A DNA stretch of 64,000 bases from an uncultured Microbacterium sp. (GCA_913774845.1 CAJYJO010000050.1:62001-126000), one strand, 5' to 3'. Shown: positions 1-7,766, counted from the first letter of the stretch. Notes: generated by a model from the sequence alone, not told the origin. Program-made: numbers and translations.

Positions 1-1
1 G

Positions 2-67
2 CGGGCCGACGGCGTCGACGTATCGCTTCCGGCCGGGGCCGCGACCTCGGTGTGGTTGACGGCCTGA
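2..67 (+). CDS. 3' end of an unidentified gene (partial)
   Basis: Frame 2 is open from the left edge and stops with TGA at 65-67, giving about 21 residues ending VSLPAGAATSVWLTA. The hydrophobic, beta-strand-like ending would suit the C-terminus of a secreted or glycoside-hydrolase-type protein, but too little is present to name a family. Codon use fits the rest of the window. The gene would have to start outside the window. Confidence 0.35.
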   Translation, partial: RADGVDVSLPAGAATSVWLTA

Positions 68-259
68 GGCCGTTCCTCCGGCGGAGGGTGGCGCGGGGTG
101 GCGGTGCCGGGGGCCGGTGCGGCGGCGGGCGGGCGCGGCGGCGGGCGGGCGCGGGGCCGGGCGGGCGCGGGGCCGGGCGGGCGCGGGGTCGGGGGTGCCG
201 GGAGCCGGTGCGGCGCCGGGCGGGTGAGGCGCCGGGCGGGTGGGTGCCGGGCAGGCGCG

Positions 260-1105
260 GGAGGAGAATCGGCGGCGGGAGGACGTCCGCGCCGCAATAG
301 GTCCTCCGTCCGCGGCATCCCCTCCCCTCCCGCGCAAGGAAGTCCCGCGCGCAAGGTCAGGACGCTGCACAGCAGACGCAATCGCGACGCCCCGGCAGCG
401 GCACGGTCGCCACGCCCGACACCGGGCACGGGAGGAGAATCGGCGGCGGGAGGACGCCCCCGCCGCAATAGGCCCTCCGCCCGTTGAAATCCCCTCCGCC
501 GCCGAGGCGGAACGCGCGGCGGACGCAGTCGCGACGCCCGGGAGGGCGCGGCCTGTGCGGCGCTGCCCAGGCAGGCGCGCGCGGGCACGGGCAAGGGCAC
601 GGGGCACGGGGCACGGGGCACGGGGCACGGGGCACGGGGCACGGGGCACGGGGCACGGGGCACGGGGCACGGGGCACGGGAGGAAAATCGGCGGCGGGAG
701 GACGCCGCCGCCGCAATTGGCCCTCCGCCCGCGAAATTCCCTCCGCCCCGGAGCGGGACGTCCCGAGCGGAAGGGCAGGGAGGGCCGGATGCCGCCCACA
801 GCGGCCGCGACCGCGACGCCGGGTCCGGCGCAGGAGGAGAATCGGCGGCGGGAGGACGCCCCCGCCACAATAGGCCCTCCGCCCACGAAATCCCCTCCGC
901 CCCCGGAGCGGGACGTCCCGAGCGGAAGGGCAGGGAGGGTCCGGGTGCCGCGCGGCGGCCGCGACCGCGACGCCGGGTCCGGCGCCGGAGGATAATCGGC
1001 GGCAGGAGGACGCCCCCGCCGCAATAGGCCCTCCGCCCGCGAAATCCCCTCCGCCCCCGGAGCGGGACGTCCCGAGCGGAAGCGCAAGAAAGCCCGGCGC
1101 GCAGG
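260..1105. repeat. Tandem array of five ~154-bp GC-rich units
   Basis: Five copies of a unit beginning GGAGGAGAATCGGCGGCGGG start near 260, 431, 679, 833 and 987. The last two intervals are exactly 154 bp, and the 431-679 interval is longer because it contains a 7-bp tandem repeat. Within a unit the order is constant: GGAGGAgAATCGGCGGC, GGAGGACGCCCCCGCCGCAATAGG, CCCTCCGCCC, GAAATCCCCTCCGCC, then in the last three copies GGAGCGGGACGTCCCGAGCGGAAG. GGACGTCC and the GGAGG/CCTCC blocks are self-complementary, so each unit can fold. Frames open here are low-complexity Arg/Gly/Pro strings without plausible starts. No gene is supported anywhere in 68-1106. Confidence 0.85.
595..680. repeat. 7-bp microsatellite (GGGCACG)n, about 12 copies
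   Basis: From 595 to 678 the heptamer GGGCACG is repeated head to tail about 12 times without interruption, directly before the third unit of the larger array. Imperfect copies (GGGCACGGGCAAG) precede it. It lies in non-coding DNA, so slippage here would not change a protein. Confidence 0.9.
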
Positions 1106-1106
1106 G

Positions 1107-2054
1107 TCAGGATGCCGCGCGGCGGGCGCGGTCGAAGGGCCAGCGCACGTGCGTGGCCGTCTCGCACGAGCGCCAGAGGTCGGCGCCCAGCTCGCTGCGT
1201 CGCGTGCGCCGCGCCGGCGTGGCGACGCGCGGCGCGCCTCTCGCGATGAGGGCGGGACCGTACATCTCGCCGCTCTCGGCCGCGGGGTCGACGAGAGCGC
1301 GCACCAGCGCCCACGCCCCCTGCTCCTTCGACTGCGTGATCGGCGCCTGCAGGTTGTCGAAGAACCGGGTGCGACGGGTGGGTTCGTTCACGCCACGCAC
1401 CCCGCGCGTGCGGCCGCTCGTCGAGTAGCCGGGGTGCGCGGCGAGACTCTGCACCGGTACGCCGTGCGCGCGCAGGCGTTTGTCGGCCTCGAGGGCCAGC
1501 GCGGTGGTCGCGGCCTTCGACTGCACATAGGCCCGCCACGGCGTGTAGCCCTCGCGGAGCTCCGGGTCGGTCGGGACGTGCTTCCAGATCGACGTCGACA
1601 TGCTGCCCACCCACACCATCCGACCGCGGGCGGTGGCGAGGGGCTTGAGCAGCTCGCCGGCGAGTGCGAAATGGCCGAGGACGTTGGTGGCGAACACCAG
1701 CTCGTGGCCGCCGACCGTCTCCCGCTCCTTCGGCGGGTGCACGACGCCCGCGTTCAGCAGCAGCCCATCGAGTCGCCCGCGAGCGCGGGCGGTCGCCGCG
1801 GCGGCACGCACCGACCCCATGTTGCTGGTGTCGAGCAGGAGCGTCTCGATCGCGGCATCCGGGGTCGACCGCTTGACCGCGGCCTTCGCCGCGACGAGCT
1901 TGTGCGGGTTGCGTCCGGTCAGGAGCACGTGGGCGCCGGCGGCGGTCAGCTGCTCGCACGCGAAGAAGCCGAGTCCCGCGGTGGCGCCGGTGACGAGGTA
2001 CGTCTTCCCGGTCAGATCCGGAAGCGTCTCGGGGTCCCATTCGGTGCGCGCCAC
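1107..2054 (-). CDS. Short-chain dehydrogenase/reductase (SDR), retinol-dehydrogenase-like
   Basis: This 315-residue protein is a classical/extended SDR expected to oxidise or reduce a small alcohol or ketone with NAD(P)(H) in the cytoplasm. The nucleotide-binding motif TGATAGLG lies near residue 22, the structural LNAGVV near residue 100 and the catalytic YVQSK near residue 180. The sequence after the Rossmann core (NEPTRRTRF, SKEQGA) resembles the WW-domain-oxidoreductase/retinol-dehydrogenase branch common in actinobacteria; the substrate cannot be inferred. The GTG start at 2054 is chosen because a TAGGGT -10 element sits exactly 6 nt upstream, which suits a leaderless transcript. The gene stands alone, facing away from csbD. 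Confidence 0.85.
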   Translation of the reverse strand: MARTEWDPETLPDLTGKTYLVTGATAGLGFFACEQLTAAGAHVLLTGRNPHKLVAAKAAVKRSTPDAAIETLLLDTSNMGSVRAAAATARARGRLDGLLLNAGVVHPPKERETVGGHELVFATNVLGHFALAGELLKPLATARGRMVWVGSMSTSIWKHVPTDPELREGYTPWRAYVQSKAATTALALEADKRLRAHGVPVQSLAAHPGYSTSGRTRGVRGVNEPTRRTRFFDNLQAPITQSKEQGAWALVRALVDPAAESGEMYGPALIARGAPRVATPARRTRRSELGADLWRSCETATHVRWPFDRARRAAS

Positions 2055-2060
2055 CCTACG

Positions 2061-2066
2061 ACCCTA
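2061..2066 (-). promoter_or_regulatory. -10 element TAGGGT, leaderless SDR promoter
   Basis: TAGGGT on the minus strand is followed by six bases and then the GTG start, so transcription should begin at or next to the start codon. No Shine-Dalgarno sequence fits in between. Confidence 0.55.
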
Positions 2067-2245
2067 ACGAGATCGAACGACCGCGTCACGGGTTCATTCC
2101 CGCGGCGGAATATCGACGTGCGGAAAAGTTTCTCGGAAGTGCGCGTGACGTTTCGGACGGTGGCTGCGTCTGCATTGTGAGCCAGCGGCTCCGTCGCGAC
2201 GAGAGAACCGCCGCCGACGCCGACACGACAGCAAGGAGTCAGATC

Positions 2246-2416
2246 ATGGGTCTCGACGACAAGATCAAGAACGCCGCTCAGGACATCGTGGGCAAGGCGA
2301 AGGAAGCGATCGGCAACGCGACCGACAACGACAAGCTCGCCGCCGAAGGCAAGGCCGACCAGGCCAAGGCCGACGCGAAGAAGGCCGGCGAGAACGTCAA
2401 GGACGCGTTCAAGTAA
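2246..2416 (+). CDS. csbD: CsbD family stress-response protein
   Basis: The product is a 56-residue, Lys/Ala/Asp-rich, hydrophilic protein. It matches the CsbD family by its start MGLDDKIKNAAQDIVGKAKE and the repeated KA-D/E-K helices; these small proteins accumulate under general stress and their biochemical role is unknown. The ATG at 2246 is used because AAGGAG at 2233-2238 lies 7 nt before it. A longer in-frame extension begins at 2177 but lacks a ribosome binding site and its extra sequence looks non-coding. The gene appears monocistronic. Confidence 0.85.
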   Translation: MGLDDKIKNAAQDIVGKAKEAIGNATDNDKLAAEGKADQAKADAKKAGENVKDAFK

Positions 2417-2428
2417 ATCGCGCTGGAT

Positions 2429-2459
2429 GGGCGGGTCGCGACCTCGGTCGGGCCCGCCC
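2429..2459 (+). terminator. Candidate terminator after csbD
   Basis: A 7-bp stem GGGCGGG/CCCGCCC with a 17-nt loop lies 12 nt after the csbD stop. There is no U-tract, as is usual in such GC-rich genomes, so its strength is uncertain. Confidence 0.4.
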
Positions 2460-2505
2460 TCGCGCATTCCTCCTGCTTTTCCGGAGGAGTGTCGGAGGTC
2501 GGGGC

Positions 2506-2511
2506 TAGGCT
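2506..2511 (+). promoter_or_regulatory. -10 element TAGGCT, leaderless HAD-hydrolase promoter
   Basis: TAGGCT is followed by six bases and the ATG at 2518. The nearby GGAGG at 2496-2500 is too far upstream to act as a ribosome binding site for this start. Confidence 0.55.
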
Positions 2512-2517
2512 GACCGC

Positions 2518-3348
2518 ATGCGGACCCGAGGCGACATCGAGTGCTGGCTGACCGACATGGACGGCGTCCTCGTGCACGAGAACACCCCTATCGCCGGGGC
2601 GTCCGAGCTGCTCGCGCAGTGGCGCTCCGAGGGCACCCCGTTCCTCGTCCTGACCAACAACTCCATCTTCACCCCGCGTGACCTGAGCGCCCGGCTCCGT
2701 GCCTCCGGGCTCGTCGTCCCCGAGGCGGCGATCTGGACCTCGGCGCTGGCGACCGCCGACTTCCTGCAGTCTCAGATGCCCGGCGGTTCCGCTTTCGTCA
2801 TCGGCGAGGCGGGGCTCACCACCGCCCTGCACGAAGCCGGCTTCATCATGACCGAGACCGCTCCCGACTACGTGGTGGTCGGTGAGACCCGCAACTACTC
2901 GTTCGAGGCCATCACCAAGGCCATCCGTTTCATCCGGGGCGGCGCGCGGTTCATCGCCACGAATCCGGATGCCACGGGCCCCTCGACCGAGGGTGTGCTT
3001 CCCGCGACGGGCGCGATCGCGGCGCTCATCACGAAGGCGACCGGCAAGGAGCCCTACATCGTGGGCAAGCCGAACCCGATGATGTTCCGTTCCGCGCTCA
3101 ACCGCATCGGCGCCCACAGCGAGAACACCGGCATGATCGGCGACCGCATGGACACCGACATCGTCGCCGGCATCGAGGCGGGCCTGCACACGGTGCTCGT
3201 GATGACCGGCATCAGCGACCAGCGCGAGATCGAGCGCTACCCGTTCCGTCCCGACGAGATCCTCGGCTCCGTCGCCGAGCTCGTGCGCCCGGAGCCCCTC
3301 GAGACCGACCTCGCCGACGGCGAAGAAGGCCTCGAAGCGGGTCTCTGA
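2518..3348 (+). CDS. HAD-IIA (NagD-like) phosphatase
   Basis: This 276-residue cytosolic hydrolase belongs to the haloacid dehalogenase superfamily, subfamily IIA (NagD/AraL/PGP type), which removes phosphate from sugar phosphates or nucleotides. Motif I is DMDGVLVHE near residue 14, with two aspartates that form the phospho-enzyme and act as general acid/base. Motif II is VLTNNS, the lysine lies in GKPNPMMF and motif III is GDRMDTDIVAG. The mid-chain C2 cap domain between motifs II and III has the normal length. The substrate is not predictable. A 46-codon membrane gene follows after 16 bases and may be co-transcribed. Confidence 0.9.
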   Translation: MRTRGDIECWLTDMDGVLVHENTPIAGASELLAQWRSEGTPFLVLTNNSIFTPRDLSARLRASGLVVPEAAIWTSALATADFLQSQMPGGSAFVIGEAGLTTALHEAGFIMTETAPDYVVVGETRNYSFEAITKAIRFIRGGARFIATNPDATGPSTEGVLPATGAIAALITKATGKEPYIVGKPNPMMFRSALNRIGAHSENTGMIGDRMDTDIVAGIEAGLHTVLVMTGISDQREIERYPFRPDEILGSVAELVRPEPLETDLADGEEGLEAGL

Positions 3349-3364
3349 CCCTCGAGGAGACATT

Positions 3365-3505
3365 ATGGACGACCGCACCCTCTGGCTCATCGTCGCCTTC
3401 TTCATCACGGCGGGAACGCTCGTGGCGTTCATCGTCCAGTGGCGTCGGTCGCGGCGCGGCGGCGGTCGCGATCCGTTCGACGGGCCGGGAGACCGTTCGG
3501 CCTGA
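3365..3505 (+). CDS. Small single-pass membrane protein (46 aa)
   Basis: An ATG at 3365 is preceded by GAGGAGA at 3354-3360, a good ribosome binding site. The 46-residue product has one strongly hydrophobic segment (LWLIVAFFITAGTLVAFIV, about residues 6-24) followed by a very basic stretch QWRRSRRGGGR, so it should span the membrane once with its C-terminus inside. It ends 17 bp before a hairpin terminator and starts 16 bp after the HAD phosphatase stop, which suggests a two-gene unit. The family is not recognised. Confidence 0.65.
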   Translation: MDDRTLWLIVAFFITAGTLVAFIVQWRRSRRGGGRDPFDGPGDRSA

Positions 3506-3521
3506 GGCGAGGGGGCGAACC

Positions 3522-3543
3522 GGATGCCGGGAAGCCGGCATCC
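3522..3543 (+). terminator. Hairpin terminator GGATGCCGG/CCGGCATCC
   Basis: A perfect 9-bp stem with a 4-nt loop lies 17 nt after the small membrane gene. Both arms are copies of the GGATGCC word that is over-represented across the window. Downstream, 3544-3751 holds no supported gene. Confidence 0.6.
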
Positions 3544-3751
3544 CGTGCCCACGCCACCGCAGCAGGGCGGCCGCGGGCCTGTCCTGATGGCGGCGCGCAT
3601 GCCTCCGCGCGTGGCCGGACCCGGTCCTCCGGCGTCGGGGCCACGGCATCCGCCCCCCACCACCGGGAAGGCATGTCACCGGACCCGTCGGGACGGCCTG
3701 CCCTCGACGCGTGAGCCCGTCCTCGCGACGACGACGAGGACGCGAATCCGC

Positions 3752-4330
3752 TTACTGCGGCGCGAGCCCGAGGTCGTCGAGGTCGATGGATGCCAACCAC
3801 TGCAGGCCCTCGGCCTCGATCGCCGCCTGCGCGCCCGTCTTGCGGTCGACGATCACGGCCACGGCGACGACGTCGGCACCTTCCCGGCGCAGGGCCTCGA
3901 CGGCCTTGAGCGCGGACTGGCCGGTGGTCGAGGTGTCCTCGACGACGACGACGCGCTTGCCCGTCACGTCGGCACCCTCGATCTGGCGGCCGCGACCGTG
4001 ATCCTTCGGCTCCTTGCGCACGACGAAGGCATCGAGCGGAGTGCCCGCGTGCACGGACTCGTGCATGACCGCGTTGGCGATCGGGTCGGCGCCGAGGGTG
4101 AGCCCGCCGACGGCGACGACGCCGTCGAGATCCTTCACGAGGTCGAGCACCAGACGACCGATCGCGGGGGCCGCGCGGTGGTCGAGGGTGAGCTTGCGCA
4201 TGTCGACGTAGTACGTCGCCTTCTTGCCGCTCGAGAGGGTGAAATCGCCGTGGAACACCGCCTCGTCGCTGATGAGGCCGATGAGGGCCTGACGGTCGGC
4301 TTCGAGCTCGGGCGTGGAGGCGGTGGTCAC
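3752..4330 (-). CDS. pyrE: Orotate phosphoribosyltransferase
   Basis: PyrE joins orotate to phosphoribosyl pyrophosphate to make orotidine monophosphate, the fifth step of pyrimidine synthesis, in the cytoplasm. The 192-residue length is typical. FTLSSGKKATYYVDMRK near residue 30 is the orotate-side signature, VRKEPKDHG holds the catalytic lysine loop, and VVVVEDTSTTGQS near residue 125 is the PRPP-binding motif. The GTG at 4330 is chosen because a TAAACT -10 element lies 7 nt upstream and the protein then begins at the normal place; a longer open frame upstream reads through low-complexity sequence. It is divergent from xth. Confidence 0.92.
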   Translation of the reverse strand: MTTASTPELEADRQALIGLISDEAVFHGDFTLSSGKKATYYVDMRKLTLDHRAAPAIGRLVLDLVKDLDGVVAVGGLTLGADPIANAVMHESVHAGTPLDAFVVRKEPKDHGRGRQIEGADVTGKRVVVVEDTSTTGQSALKAVEALRREGADVVAVAVIVDRKTGAQAAIEAEGLQWLASIDLDDLGLAPQ

Positions 4331-4337
4331 GGCGTCG

Positions 4338-4343
4338 AGTTTA
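4338..4343 (-). promoter_or_regulatory. -10 element TAAACT, leaderless pyrE promoter
   Basis: TAAACT on the minus strand is followed by seven bases and the GTG start of pyrE. Confidence 0.5.
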
Positions 4344-4480
4344 GTGCTCCGCCCCGCGGGGTCCGTCTGTGCACGACGGCGGGCCCCGGGCGCGACTCGC
4401 CGCCCGGCGGGGCGCGGGCGACGCCGTGTCGTCCACGACTCCCGCCGCTGTGCACGACGCGGGCGAGCGGCGCACGAAAG

Positions 4481-4486
4481 TAGGCT
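4481..4486 (+). promoter_or_regulatory. -10 element TAGGCT, leaderless xth promoter
   Basis: TAGGCT is followed by the 7-nt spacer GGATGCC and the ATG at 4494. The spacer is itself the over-represented word of this genome. Confidence 0.55.
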
Positions 4487-4493
4487 GGATGCC

Positions 4494-5336
4494 ATGCGCC
4501 TGGCCACCTGGAACGTCAACTCCATCCGCGCCCGCGTCACCCGCACCGTCGAGTTCTGCGTGCGCGAGCACATCGACGTGCTGGCGATGCAGGAGATCAA
4601 GTGCAAGACGGAGCAGTTCCCGCACGCCGCCTTCGAGGAGGCGGGCTACCACGTGGCCGCGCACGGCCTCAATCAGTGGAACGGCGTCGCGATCGCCAGC
4701 CGTGAGCCCCTCGAAGACGTCGAGATCGGCTTCCCCGCCATGCCCGGGTTCGAGAAGGGCAAAGAGGGGCCCGACCTGCCGCAGGAGGCCCGTGCGATCG
4801 GGGCGACGGTGAACGGCGTTCGTGTGTGGAGCCTGTACGTGCCGAACGGTCGCGGCCTCGACGACCCGCACTACGTCTACAAGCTCGACTGGCTCGACAA
4901 GCTCCGCCAGTACACCGCCGACACCCTGGCCGCACATCCCGACCTACCGCTCGCCCTCACCGGCGACTTCAACATCGCCCCGACCGACGACGACAACGGC
5001 GACCCCACGGTCGTCGAGGGCGCGACCACCCACGTCTCCCCTCCCGAACGAGAGGCGTTCCGCGCCTTCGAGGCGGCGGGCCTCACCGACGTCGTGCGTC
5101 CGCTCATCCCCACCGGCTACACCTACTGGGACTACAAGCAGCTGCGTTTCCCCCGCAACGAGGGACTGCGCATCGACTTCATCCTCGGCTCGCGCGCCTT
5201 CGCCGACGCCGTCCAGGGCGCCGAGATCCATCGCAACGAGCGCAAGGGCGAGGTCCCCAGCGACCACGTCCCCGTCGTCGCCGACCTCGACCTGTCGGGC
5301 GCCGACGACGACGACCTGCCGATGATCTTCGGCTGA
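4494..5336 (+). CDS. xth: Exodeoxyribonuclease III
   Basis: This 280-residue enzyme of the endonuclease/exonuclease/phosphatase fold cleaves DNA 5' of abasic sites and trims 3' ends during base-excision repair. MRLATWNVNSIRAR places the metal-coordinating Asn near residue 7, LAMQEIKCK holds the metal-binding Glu, LTGDFNIAP the Asp/Asn pair, and the C-terminal SDHVPVVADL the catalytic Asp-His. Length and motif order match XthA. The ATG at 4494 matches the family N-terminus and has a -10 element directly upstream. It is a single gene followed by a repeat-containing gap. Confidence 0.93.
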   Translation: MRLATWNVNSIRARVTRTVEFCVREHIDVLAMQEIKCKTEQFPHAAFEEAGYHVAAHGLNQWNGVAIASREPLEDVEIGFPAMPGFEKGKEGPDLPQEARAIGATVNGVRVWSLYVPNGRGLDDPHYVYKLDWLDKLRQYTADTLAAHPDLPLALTGDFNIAPTDDDNGDPTVVEGATTHVSPPEREAFRAFEAAGLTDVVRPLIPTGYTYWDYKQLRFPRNEGLRIDFILGSRAFADAVQGAEIHRNERKGEVPSDHVPVVADLDLSGADDDDLPMIFG

Positions 5337-5357
5337 GCGCCGCCGTCTCGCTCGAGG

Positions 5358-5571
5358 CGTCGCGGAATCGGAGAATCACGCCGAAATCGGATGCCGCGGG
5401 CCCACTGACCTGATTCCGATACTGTCCTCCGACTTCAGCGGCGCTCCGGAGAAGGCAATAAATCAGCCCGCGCGTCGAGCTAACGGCATCCAGAAGCCGT
5501 CGCGGAATCGGAGAGGAACACCAGAATCGGATGCCGCGGCCCCACCGATCCGATTCCGTTGCGGTTCTCCG
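5358..5571. repeat. Two copies of a ~73-bp palindromic repeat
   Basis: Copy 1 (about 5358-5430) and copy 2 (about 5498-5571) share CGTCGCGGAATCGGAGA, then AATCGGATGCCGCGG, a CCAC block, a GATTCCG block and CTCCGA. Each is an imperfect inverted repeat; in copy 2 CGGAATCGGA pairs perfectly with TCCGATTCCG. The copies are 140 bp apart in the otherwise gene-free 5337-5753 interval. Confidence 0.75.
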
Positions 5572-5658
5572 ATCCCGGCGCAGCCACCCGCGCCGCCGCG
5601 CACGCCGCACCGACTGAAACCCCGAGCCGGCGGCATCCGGAAAATTCTTCCCGCACCC

Positions 5659-5685
5659 TGTCGATTCCGCTCGGCCCCGTTCGAC
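5659..5685 (+). promoter_or_regulatory. Candidate ECF42-type promoter of the YCII-sigma operon
   Basis: TGTCGA at 5659-5664 and CGAC at 5682-5685 are separated by 17 bp and lie about 70 bp before the YCII gene. ECF42 sigma factors are reported to recognise a TGTCGA -35 and a CGA/TC -10 upstream of their DGPF (YCII) partner genes, so this suits autoregulation. The match was made by eye. Confidence 0.5.
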
Positions 5686-5753
5686 GCGATAGTAAGGGGA
5701 AGAATTCGCTCCCCTCAGATCGCTCGAGAGAGCACCGACGAGAAGAGTCCACG

Positions 5754-6179
5754 ATGAAGTTCATGCTGATCATGCGCGGCACCGACGAGGCGTACGCGGC
5801 GTACAAGCAGATCCCGTTCGAGCAGATCATCAACGAGATGGGCGCGTACAACGAGGCGATGATGACGGCCGGGGTGCTCGTCGCGGGCGACGGCCTGGCC
5901 GAGGACATGAGCAAGAACTTCGTCGTCGAGTTCGGCGGCGAGGAGCCGGTCGTCACCGACGGACCCTACGGCGAGACGCACGAGCTGTTCAACGGCTTCT
6001 GGATCATCGAGGTCTCCACGCGCGACGAAGCCGTCGAGTGGGCCCGCCGCGCCCCGCTGATCGCCGGCAACAAGCTCGAGGTGCGCCGCGTGACCGACGA
6101 GACAGACTTCGCGGCCTTCGCCGACAACGAGTACATCCAGAAGGAGGAGGGCTGGCGCGAGGAGCAGGCCGCGCGCTGA
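5754..6179 (+). CDS. YCII-related (DGPF domain) protein
   Basis: This 141-residue alpha-beta barrel protein of the YCII family starts MKFMLIMRGTDEAY and carries the diagnostic DGPYGETHELFNGFWII near residue 70, the DGPF signature in a Tyr variant. Family members are small ferredoxin-like proteins, mostly of unknown function, regularly encoded next to ECF42 sigma factors, and that is the arrangement here: the sigma gene starts 7 bp downstream. GAGAAGAG about 8 nt before the ATG at 5754 can serve as ribosome binding site. A longer frame from 5559 is rejected because it would include the promoter. Confidence 0.9.
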   Translation: MKFMLIMRGTDEAYAAYKQIPFEQIINEMGAYNEAMMTAGVLVAGDGLAEDMSKNFVVEFGGEEPVVTDGPYGETHELFNGFWIIEVSTRDEAVEWARRAPLIAGNKLEVRRVTDETDFAAFADNEYIQKEEGWREEQAAR

Positions 6180-6186
6180 CCCCGTC

Positions 6187-7440
6187 GTGACCACCGACGT
6201 CGCGCGACGCGTCGCGGCGATCTGGCGCATCGAGGGCGCCCGGGTCGTCGCGACGCTCGCGCGCGTGGTCGGCGACCTCGCCACGGCGGAGGATCTCGCC
6301 CAGGATGCCGTGACCGAAGCGCTCGCGCAGTGGCCGCGCGACGGCATCCCGCACAGTCCGGGGGCGTGGCTGACGGCGGTCGCGAAACGTCGCGCGATCG
6401 ACGGCTGGCGACGGCAGCAGCGTCTCGACGAGAAGTACCGACTCCTGGGCGCGGACCTGGAGGAGGTCGAGGATGCCGAATGGCAGCCGATCGACGATGA
6501 GGTGCTGCGCCTGGTGTTCGCGGCGTGCCATCCGGTGCTCGCTCGCGAGGCACAGGTCGCCCTGACGCTGAAGGTCGTGGGCGGCCTCGACACCGCGGCG
6601 ATCGCTCGGCTCTTCCTGGTGCCCGTCCCGACGATGCAGCAGCGGATCGTGCGCGCAAAGAAGACGCTCAGCACAGCCCGGGTTCCCTTCGAGGTGCCGG
6701 GGCCCGCGGAGTGGTCGGGGCGACTCGGCGCCGTGCTCAGCGTCATCTACCTGGTGTTCACGGAGGGGTACGTCGCGAGTTCCGGTGACGCCGTGCTGCG
6801 CACCGAGCTCGCGCACGAGGCGGTGCGGCTCGGCCGCGTAGTGAATCGCCTGCTGCCGCGCGAGGCCGAGGGACTCGGCCTGTCGGCGCTCATGGAACTG
6901 CAGGCGTCGCGCTTCGCCGCCCGCGTCGATCGGAACGGGGATGCCGTGCTCCTCTCCGACCAGGACCGCCGGCGCTGGGACCGCTCGGCGATCACCCGCG
7001 GCGCGGCGCTGCTCGCTCGGGCGGACGCCCTCGGGCGCGGGCGCGGGCCTTATCAGCTGCAGGCCGCGATCGCGCTCTGTCATGCCCGGGCGTCGAGCGT
7101 CGAGGCGACCGACTGGGATCAGATCGTGCTGCTGTATGAGGCGCTCGGTCGGGTGGCGCCGAGTCCCGTGGTGGAGCTCAATCGTGCGGTGGCCGTGTCG
7201 ATGGCATCCAGTCCCGTCGATGCCCTCGCGATCGTCGACGGTCTCGCGGCGGCCGGGGTGCTGACGGGTTCGCACCTCCTCCCCTCGGTGCGTGGGGAGC
7301 TGTTGGCGCGGCTGGGCCGCACGATCGAGGCGCGGGAGGAGCTGCGGGTCGCGGCCGGACTCACGCGCAACGAGCGCGAGGCAGCACTGCTGCGGCGCAA
7401 GGCCGAGGCGCTGCAGCCCGACGCCCGCGCGGGCGACTGA
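6187..7440 (+). CDS. ECF sigma factor, ECF42 type (SigJ-like with TPR-like C-terminal extension)
   Basis: This 417-residue extracytoplasmic-function sigma factor has sigma region 2 at about residues 10-85 (DLATAEDLAQDAVTEALAQW) and region 4 at about 115-170 (LTLKVVGGLDTAAIARLF). Beyond these lies a C-terminal domain of about 240 residues with helical repeats (LLYEALGRVAPSPVVELNRAVAVSM) typical of ECF42 proteins. ECF42 members lack an anti-sigma factor gene, and none is seen here; activity is thought to depend on the C-terminal extension. The GTG at 6187 follows the YCII stop by 7 bp, so both are one operon. Its regulon beyond this operon is unknown. Confidence 0.88.
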   Translation: MTTDVARRVAAIWRIEGARVVATLARVVGDLATAEDLAQDAVTEALAQWPRDGIPHSPGAWLTAVAKRRAIDGWRRQQRLDEKYRLLGADLEEVEDAEWQPIDDEVLRLVFAACHPVLAREAQVALTLKVVGGLDTAAIARLFLVPVPTMQQRIVRAKKTLSTARVPFEVPGPAEWSGRLGAVLSVIYLVFTEGYVASSGDAVLRTELAHEAVRLGRVVNRLLPREAEGLGLSALMELQASRFAARVDRNGDAVLLSDQDRRRWDRSAITRGAALLARADALGRGRGPYQLQAAIALCHARASSVEATDWDQIVLLYEALGRVAPSPVVELNRAVAVSMASSPVDALAIVDGLAAAGVLTGSHLLPSVRGELLARLGRTIEAREELRVAAGLTRNEREAALLRRKAEALQPDARAGD

Positions 7441-7482
7441 GCAGCGGCGCCGCCTCGCCCGCCGTCCCGGCAAGATCGCAGG

Positions 7483-7737
7483 CGGCTGAGCCCGTCGAAG
7501 CCACCGGCCCGCACCGGCCCGGTCCCTTCGACAGGCTCAGGGACCTCCGCGCCGACGCGGCAGAAACGCGGGTCGCTGCCCCTGCCGCCTCCTGGAACTC
7601 CGCGCCGACACGGCAGAAACCCAGGTGGCTGAGCCCGTCGAAGCCACCGGCCCCGCTTCAGCCCGGTCCCTTCGACAGGCTCAGGGACCTCCGCACCTAC
7701 GCGGCAGAAACCGGTCCCTTCGTCAGGCTCAGGGACC
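7483..7737. repeat. Five palindromic repeats (CTTCGACRGGCTCAGG type)
   Basis: Copies lie at about 7483-7506, 7521-7545, 7624-7648, 7665-7689 and 7713-7737. Two subtypes alternate: GGTGGCTgagcccgtcgAAGCCACC and GGTCCCTtcgacaggctcAGGGACC. Each has a 7-bp perfect stem around the shared core. The interval 7441-7766 has no supported gene. Confidence 0.85.
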
Positions 7738-7766
7738 TCCGCGACAGGAGCAGCGCCGTCGCGCGA

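Noticed and set aside
68-995. Arg/Gly/Pro-rich small genes in the repeat array
   Set aside because: The frames are by-products of the tandem repeats, have no ribosome binding sites and overlap each other on both strands.
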